11,672 bases of DNA from Deltaproteobacteria bacterium. Lineage in GTDB: Bacteria; Bdellovibrionota_F; JAHFAK01. The stretch covers positions 1 to 11,672 of the forward strand of contig JAHFAK010000076.1 in assembly GCA_023250585.1 (NCBI GenBank), given 5' to 3'. This document shows positions 7,264-11,672 of this stretch, piece after piece (position 1 is the stretch's first letter; every line of letters starts with the position of its first letter). The notes beneath the pieces are model-generated. The model did no database searches. It was not told the DNA's origin and saw nothing but the letters and a program-made list of their open reading frames with translations. The position numbers and the translations under genes were made by a program.

Positions 7264-7986
7264 ATGAAACAAACCGAAATAAATGTAGCAATAACATCAG
7301 ATTTTGATGATCGTGGTTTTCATAATGTTCTTGAATGGATAATGGTCATCCTCTTTCCGTTTTCAACACTGGCTGTCTATGGGTATTGTTTTATGAATAT
7401 TCCAGTATGGACATATTGGTTCGTCGTTCCTCTTATTCTGCTTTCATTGTTTATTTCTGATATTCTCACCGGTTTTGTTCATTGGCTGGCAGATCTTTAT
7501 GGGTCTCCGACCACACCTCTTGTGGGACCTAATTTCATTGAACCATTCAGGTGGCATCACATCGAACCTACAGCGATGTGTAAACATAATTTGGCAGTAA
7601 CGATAGGTAACAGTTGCCTTTTTGCTGTTCCATTACAGGTGCTCTTAATTATATGCATGGGTCACTATTCTGATTCTCCGTTATTTAATTTGTCATCATT
7701 AGTTCTCAACACTATTTTTATAGCAACGGTATTAACCAACCAATTTCATAAATGGGCTCATTCATCACCGGATGATCGCTCTACAATTGCTCATTATTTA
7801 CAGAAATGGAATCTGATTTTAGCGCCAGATCATCATCAAGAACATCATACACCTCCACATACGAGCTCATACTGTGTTACTAATGGCTGGGCAAATCCTC
7901 TTCTTAACAAGATTGGTTTTTGGAAAAAGATGCAATGGGTACTTTCATACCTTGGTATAAATCCCGATAAATCATCACACATATAA
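7264..7986 (+). CDS. carF: Plasmanylethanolamine desaturase, CarF/TMEM189 (Kua) family
   Basis: This 240-residue membrane protein matches the Kua/TMEM189/CarF lipid desaturase family, whose characterised members insert the vinyl-ether double bond that turns alkyl-ether phospholipids into plasmalogens. The His-rich di-iron signature is complete: GFVHWLADLYG (70-80, H73, D76), RWHHIEP (97-102, H98, H99), QFHKWAH (160-166, H162, H166), DHHQEHHTPPH (189-199) and YCVTNGWAN (203-211). Hydrophobic segments at about 24-45, 50-70, 110-132 and 143-160 give roughly four membrane spans with the histidines facing one side. Length is normal for the family. Later Met codons would remove the first span, so the first ATG is kept. 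In Myxococcus, CarF also takes part in singlet-oxygen signalling. It is followed 18 nt later by rocD. No ether-lipid synthesis gene is seen here, so the alkyl-ether substrate is assumed. Confidence 0.9.
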   Translation: MKQTEINVAITSDFDDRGFHNVLEWIMVILFPFSTLAVYGYCFMNIPVWTYWFVVPLILLSLFISDILTGFVHWLADLYGSPTTPLVGPNFIEPFRWHHIEPTAMCKHNLAVTIGNSCLFAVPLQVLLIICMGHYSDSPLFNLSSLVLNTIFIATVLTNQFHKWAHSSPDDRSTIAHYLQKWNLILAPDHHQEHHTPPHTSSYCVTNGWANPLLNKIGFWKKMQWVLSYLGINPDKSSHI

Positions 7987-8004
7987 ATTTAAAAGGAGAA
8001 TCAT

Positions 8005-9201
8005 ATGAGTAGCCAAAAATACATGGATCTTGAAAATGCCTTTGGAGCAATGAATTACAATCCCCTGCCCGTAGTCCTTGAGCGAGGTAAAGGAGTGTGG
8101 GTATGGGATTCTGAAGGCAATAAATACATGGATATGCTTTCTTCGTATTCAGCGCTCAATCAAGGACATACTCATCCCAAAATTATTCAAGCTCTAACTG
8201 AACAAGCTCAAAAATTAACGCTTACTTCACGAGCTTTTTATAACAACCGCTTAGGAGCATTTTTAGAAAAACTCTGCACAACAGTGGGAATGGAAAAAGC
8301 TCTTCCCATGAATTCTGGAGCTGAAGGCGTTGAAACTGCATTAAAATGCGCCCGACGCTGGGGCTACATGAAAAAAGGAATTCCTGAAAATAAAGCAGAA
8401 ATTATCGTATGTAATAATAATTTTCATGGACGTACAATATCGATCATTAGCTTTAGTACTGAAGCTGATTACAAAAAAGGGTTTGGTCCTTTTACGCCAG
8501 GATTTGTTACTATTCCATTTAATGATGCTTCTGCCCTTGAAAAAGCTATTACTAAAAACACTGCTGCATTTTTAGTTGAACCTATTCAAGGCGAAGCGGG
8601 GGTTTATGTCCCCGATGAAGGCTATCTCAAAAAAGCGTATGATATGTGCAAAAAAAATAATGTACTCTTTATAGCTGACGAAATTCAAACCGGTTTTGGT
8701 CGCACGGGTAAGCTCTTTGCATGCCAACATGAAAATATTCAACCCGATATGTTTATTTTTGGAAAAGCTCTGGGTGGTGGTGTTTTTCCCGTTTCGGCTA
8801 TTGTTACGAGCGCAGAAGTTGCGAGTGTATTCACGCCAGGTTCTCATGGTTCTACGTTTGGAGGAAATCCTTTAGCTGCAGCTATTGGCTTAACAGCAAT
8901 CGAAATAATTCTTGAAGAAAAGCTCGTAGAGAATTCATATGAAATGGGTGCAATGCTTATGAAAAAATTAAAGACGCTCAAAAATCCACATATAAAAGAA
9001 GTTCGTGGAAAAGGTTTACTTATTGGTCTTGAATTAAAAACTCATAATAAAACGGCACGTCAATACTGCGAAGATCTACAAAAGGAAAATATTCTCTGTA
9101 AAGAAACCCATGAAAGCATTATTCGTTTTGCCCCACCTCTTGTGATTAACAAAGATGAGGTAAGCTGGGCCTTTGAACGCATTCAGAAAGTTATTGGGTA
9201 G
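8005..9201 (+). CDS. rocD: Ornithine--oxo-acid aminotransferase
   Basis: The 398-residue cytosolic enzyme is a class III (fold type I) PLP aminotransferase that converts ornithine and 2-oxoglutarate to glutamate 5-semialdehyde and glutamate, feeding proline or glutamate metabolism. Motifs in order are SSYSALNQGHTHPKI (46-60), LTSRAFYNN (73-81), PMNSGAEGVETALK (101-114), NFHGRT (139-144), EPIQGEAGV (192-200) and ADEIQTGFGRTGK (224-236). D225 should contact the pyridine nitrogen, K254 (FGKALGGG) forms the Schiff base, and T284 contacts the phosphate. The YSALNQGH and LTSRAFYNN blocks are characteristic of ornithine rather than acetylornithine or GABA aminotransferases. Length is as expected for bacterial RocD. 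AGGAG sits 6 nt before the ATG. The 18-nt gap to the desaturase gene suggests co-transcription, although the metabolic link between the two is not obvious. Confidence 0.93.
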   Translation: MSSQKYMDLENAFGAMNYNPLPVVLERGKGVWVWDSEGNKYMDMLSSYSALNQGHTHPKIIQALTEQAQKLTLTSRAFYNNRLGAFLEKLCTTVGMEKALPMNSGAEGVETALKCARRWGYMKKGIPENKAEIIVCNNNFHGRTISIISFSTEADYKKGFGPFTPGFVTIPFNDASALEKAITKNTAAFLVEPIQGEAGVYVPDEGYLKKAYDMCKKNNVLFIADEIQTGFGRTGKLFACQHENIQPDMFIFGKALGGGVFPVSAIVTSAEVASVFTPGSHGSTFGGNPLAAAIGLTAIEIILEEKLVENSYEMGAMLMKKLKTLKNPHIKEVRGKGLLIGLELKTHNKTARQYCEDLQKENILCKETHESIIRFAPPLVINKDEVSWAFERIQKVIG

Positions 9202-9204
9202 TCT

Positions 9205-9234
9205 TTGACTTTAAACCCAGAGTTCGCGTATAAA
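9205..9234 (+). promoter_or_regulatory. Promoter of the inositol-3-phosphate synthase gene
   Basis: TTGACT (9205-9210) and TATAAA (9229-9234) are separated by 18 nt, each matching the consensus at 5 of 6 positions. They begin just after the rocD stop and would give a leader of about 30 nt holding the GAGG ribosome site. The inositol synthase gene can therefore be transcribed separately from rocD. Confidence 0.45.
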
Positions 9235-9271
9235 GTTACATCTTATTTTAACATTATTTCGAGGTATGATT

Positions 9272-10588
9272 ATGTCACAAAAAAAGGATATTAAACCGGC
9301 AAAAGGAAAATTGGGCATTTTGATTCCCGGCTTAGGCGCTGTTAGCTCCACATTCATTGCTGGAGTAAAGGCAATAGAAAAAGGCCTTGGCGAACCTATT
9401 GGTTCATTGACCCAAATGGGAACAATTCGATTAGGTAAAAGAACCGAAAAACGTCGTCCCATGATTAAAGATTTTGTTCCGTTGGCAAACCTTTCTGATT
9501 TTGAATATTGCACTTGGGATGTTTATCCTCAAAATTGTTATGAAGTTGCCAAAAATGCACACGTTGTTTTTGGCGAATTAGTTGAAAAACTCAAAGAAGA
9601 TCTTTCGGCAATTAAACCCTACAAAGCAGTTTTTGATCAAAATTACGTTAAAAATTTAAAAGGTACTCATGTCAAAACTGGTGCCAACAAAATGGAACTC
9701 GCGAAACAAGTTATCAATGACATTGAAACTTTCCAAAAAGCAAAAAAGTGTGATCGTCTTGTCATGTTGTGGTGTGGCTCTACAGAAATCTACAAGAAAA
9801 AAAGCGCCGTTCATTCAAGCTTAGAAGCTTTTGAAAAAGGGCTCGAAAACAATGACCCTGATATTGCACCAAGTATGATTTATGCATATGCGGCTTTAAA
9901 ACTCGGCATTCCATATGCAAATGGGGCGCCTAATTTATCAGCCGATATTCCGGCATTAGAAACACTTGCACAAAAAACTGGGGCACCAATGTGTGGCAAA
10001 GACTTTAAAACCGGCCAAACTCTTATGAAGACAATTCTCGCTCCCGGTTTAAAAGCTCGTATGCTTGGTATTCGCGGATGGTTTTCAACAAATATTCTGG
10101 GCAATCGTGATGGAGAAGTCCTCGAAGATCCTGAATCATTTAAAACAAAAGAAGAATCAAAACTTTCTGTGCTCGAACAAATCTTGGAGCCAGAACTCTA
10201 TCCTAAACTATATGGAGATCTCTATCATAAAGTTCGCATCAATTATTATCCTCCCCGTGGTGATAATAAAGAAGGTTGGGATAGCATCGATATCACGGGC
10301 TGGCTTGGCTACAATATGCAAATCAAAGTCGATTTCTTGTGTAAAGATAGCATTCTCGCTGCGCCGATTGTGCTTGATCTGATTTTATTCCTCGATTTAG
10401 CGAAGCGTGCAGGATTTACGGGAATTCAAGAATGGCTTTCATTCTATTTCAAAAGCCCTGTTACTCCTGAAGGTCTTTATCCTGAACACGATCTCTTTAT
10501 TCAACAAACAAAACTCAAAAATACCTTACGCTGGATGATGGGTGAAGAACTCATTACGCATTTGGGACGCGAGTATTACGAGAAGTAA
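9272..10588 (+). CDS. ino1: Inositol-3-phosphate synthase (MIPS)
   Basis: This 438-residue cytosolic enzyme makes 1D-myo-inositol 3-phosphate from glucose 6-phosphate using NAD, the first step towards inositol lipids and inositol osmolytes. The N-terminal Rossmann motif GLGAVSST is at 20-27, and LWCGSTEIY (166-174) and YANGAPNLSADIPAL (215-229) are in the NAD/substrate region. GKDFKTGQT (242-250) and FKTKEESKL (290-298) hold the conserved catalytic lysines, and the C-terminal WDSIDITGWLG block is at 336-346. Length suits the longer (~435-residue) bacterial type rather than the ~360-residue actinobacterial and archaeal type. Two ATGs are possible; GAGG lies only 1 nt from the first (9266) and 7 nt from the second (9272), so the second is chosen. 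The gene has its own promoter candidate 70 nt after rocD. Its 3' end overlaps the convergent TIG-MBL gene by 35 nt. Confidence 0.93.
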   Translation: MSQKKDIKPAKGKLGILIPGLGAVSSTFIAGVKAIEKGLGEPIGSLTQMGTIRLGKRTEKRRPMIKDFVPLANLSDFEYCTWDVYPQNCYEVAKNAHVVFGELVEKLKEDLSAIKPYKAVFDQNYVKNLKGTHVKTGANKMELAKQVINDIETFQKAKKCDRLVMLWCGSTEIYKKKSAVHSSLEAFEKGLENNDPDIAPSMIYAYAALKLGIPYANGAPNLSADIPALETLAQKTGAPMCGKDFKTGQTLMKTILAPGLKARMLGIRGWFSTNILGNRDGEVLEDPESFKTKEESKLSVLEQILEPELYPKLYGDLYHKVRINYYPPRGDNKEGWDSIDITGWLGYNMQIKVDFLCKDSILAAPIVLDLILFLDLAKRAGFTGIQEWLSFYFKSPVTPEGLYPEHDLFIQQTKLKNTLRWMMGEELITHLGREYYEK

Positions 10589-11672
10589 CACTCCACGTTT
10601 GTCCATTGATAACTTCAATCCCAATTGTTCCAGAATTTTTTGTTGTAAATATTTCTGCTCTAATTTTTTCTAATCTTTTCAGAATCTCATTTCGTGGATG
10701 TCCATAGTCATTATCACCGACTGAAATAATTGCTATTTCCGGCAGAAGCTTTGATAAGAAATATTCATTGGAGCTTGTAAGCGATCCATGATGATTTATT
10801 CGTAAGATATCAATATCCCCGATAAGATCTGCAACATGAGACTCAAGATCTATTGTTGTATACGGAGGATCCCCTCCACCACCGGTTAAATCACCGGAAA
10901 TCCAGAACGAAAAATTACCAAAAGATAAAAGCAAACCAACTGATTTTTGATTTTCATCGCTTGTATCGATCTGAATTCTTTTTCCATCAATATAATTGCC
11001 ATTTACCACAATACAGGTAATAAGAGCTTCTCCTCCTAAATCAATTGTATTCCCTGGCTCAATAGTCTTTCGTTTTTTCCCTATAGCCTGTATATAATCA
11101 TCATAAGAACTACTCGAATAGCTCTCGCCATGATCATAACTATAATACGTTGGCAGTAAATCATCAGACGTTCCTAACTTTCCATCAAACCCAGACATTA
11201 CTTCGTCAACTCCACCAACATGATCTTCATGGAAATGACTAATAATGTAATAATCGATTGAGTGAATGTTGTGCGCACCTAAAAAAGGCAGAATTTTTTC
11301 ACGCCCTGCCTCAGTCGGTCCTCCATCGATTAATAATACTGTCCCATTTGGCCCTATAATAAGTGTTCCATCACCCTGCCCTACATCAATTGCATAGATA
11401 AAAAGAAATGCATCAATGATGGTAAAATATTTTTCATAGATGGTTTTATTTTTTTCTTTAATGATTAAGCGATATGTTTGTGATGGAAGATTTTCGGGAA
11501 GAGTTGCAATAAGTGTCTCATTATTAGACATCGTTATATCAAGTTGCTCTTCATCTAAATAAACTTTTAGTTGATCATGAATATGTATGCCTTTGACGGT
11601 AATAGTAGTTTCAGAAGTAGCAAACCCATAATCAGGATCAATAGTTGTAATAATTGTTAATTCTTCATGCGC
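10554..11672 (-). CDS. TIG-like domain plus ComEC-type metallo-beta-lactamase protein (5' partial)
   Basis: The frame stays open to the window edge, so the true start lies beyond 11672; an internal ATG at 11531 would split the N-terminal domain and is not favoured. Counting from the edge, residues 8-85 look like an IPT/TIG Ig-like domain (IDPDYGFATSETTITVKG, then LIATLPENLPSQTYRLII). Residues ~90-365 are a metallo-beta-lactamase domain of the ComEC/Rec2 type: AIDVGQGDGTLI, SHFHEDHVGG (metal ligands H146, H148, D150, H151), ISGDL (D261), NHHGS (H294, H295) and YGHPR (H325). All metal ligands are present, so a nuclease or phosphodiesterase activity is plausible, but the substrate is unknown. 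No ComEC membrane channel is attached in the visible part. A TIG domain implies export or surface location, which the missing N-terminus would have to confirm. It converges on ino1 with a 35-nt overlap. Confidence 0.85.
   Translation of the reverse strand, partial: AHEELTIITTIDPDYGFATSETTITVKGIHIHDQLKVYLDEEQLDITMSNNETLIATLPENLPSQTYRLIIKEKNKTIYEKYFTIIDAFLFIYAIDVGQGDGTLIIGPNGTVLLIDGGPTEAGREKILPFLGAHNIHSIDYYIISHFHEDHVGGVDEVMSGFDGKLGTSDDLLPTYYSYDHGESYSSSSYDDYIQAIGKKRKTIEPGNTIDLGGEALITCIVVNGNYIDGKRIQIDTSDENQKSVGLLLSFGNFSFWISGDLTGGGGDPPYTTIDLESHVADLIGDIDILRINHHGSLTSSNEYFLSKLLPEIAIISVGDNDYGHPRNEILKRLEKIRAEIFTTKNSGTIGIEVINGQTWSVTSRNTRVPNA

Noticed and set aside
8572-8847. 91-residue minus-strand frame inside rocD
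   Set aside because: It is antisense to the highly conserved PLP-binding region and shows no domain of its own.
9195-9219. TGGGT/ACCCA inverted repeat after rocD as a terminator
   Set aside because: The stem is only 5 bp with a 15-nt loop and no T-run; the stretch is better explained by the promoter boxes.
11391-11531. ATG at 11531 as the true start of the metallo-beta-lactamase gene
   Set aside because: The frame stays open upstream to the window edge and the upstream residues complete a TIG-like domain that this start would cut in half; no good ribosome site precedes it.

Overview
The window comes from an A+T-rich diderm bacterium. Export signals and a complete RND/adaptor/outer-membrane trio imply an outer membrane. 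Genes use the standard code, mostly with GGAGG-like ribosome binding sites. The species cannot be named from the sequence. The archaeal-type ATPase and the low G+C would suit a host-associated candidate phylum such as Dependentiae, but that is only a guess. No mobile element, RNA gene or CRISPR array was found.

Layout. (1) Positions 1-1116, minus: an archaeal-type P-loop ATPase cut by the window edge, with a 45-bp near-perfect palindrome just upstream of its start. (2) Positions 1203-7136, minus: a tightly packed heavy-metal efflux operon. Its order of transcription is a small secreted Cys/His-rich protein, a TolC-family outer membrane channel, a CusB-like adaptor and a CusA-like RND pump. 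The pump keeps all three methionines that carry Cu(I)/Ag(I) in E. coli CusA, so copper/silver export across both membranes is the best call. (3) Positions 7137-7263: a 127-bp divergent promoter region. (4) Positions 7264-10588, plus: a plasmanylethanolamine desaturase of the CarF/TMEM189/Kua family, ornithine aminotransferase (rocD) 18 nt later, then inositol-3-phosphate synthase, which appears to have its own promoter. (5) Positions 10554-11672, minus: the 3' part of a gene for a TIG-like domain joined to a ComEC-type metallo-beta-lactamase domain. It runs off the right edge and overlaps the inositol synthase gene tail to tail.

How they work together. The four-gene metal operon reads as one machine: the secreted Cys/His protein and the adaptor's N-terminal metal-binding domain could capture periplasmic metal, and CusA/CusB/CusC would expel it. 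The plus-strand group suggests membrane lipid chemistry, with plasmalogen vinyl-ether formation and inositol phosphate for inositol lipids or osmolytes. The aminotransferase links ornithine to glutamate semialdehyde and proline. The most notable points are the apparent loss of both lipoyl half-motifs from the adaptor, the palindrome at the ATPase promoter, near-leaderless divergent promoters, and the pairing of two lipid-related enzymes that are uncommon in bacteria.
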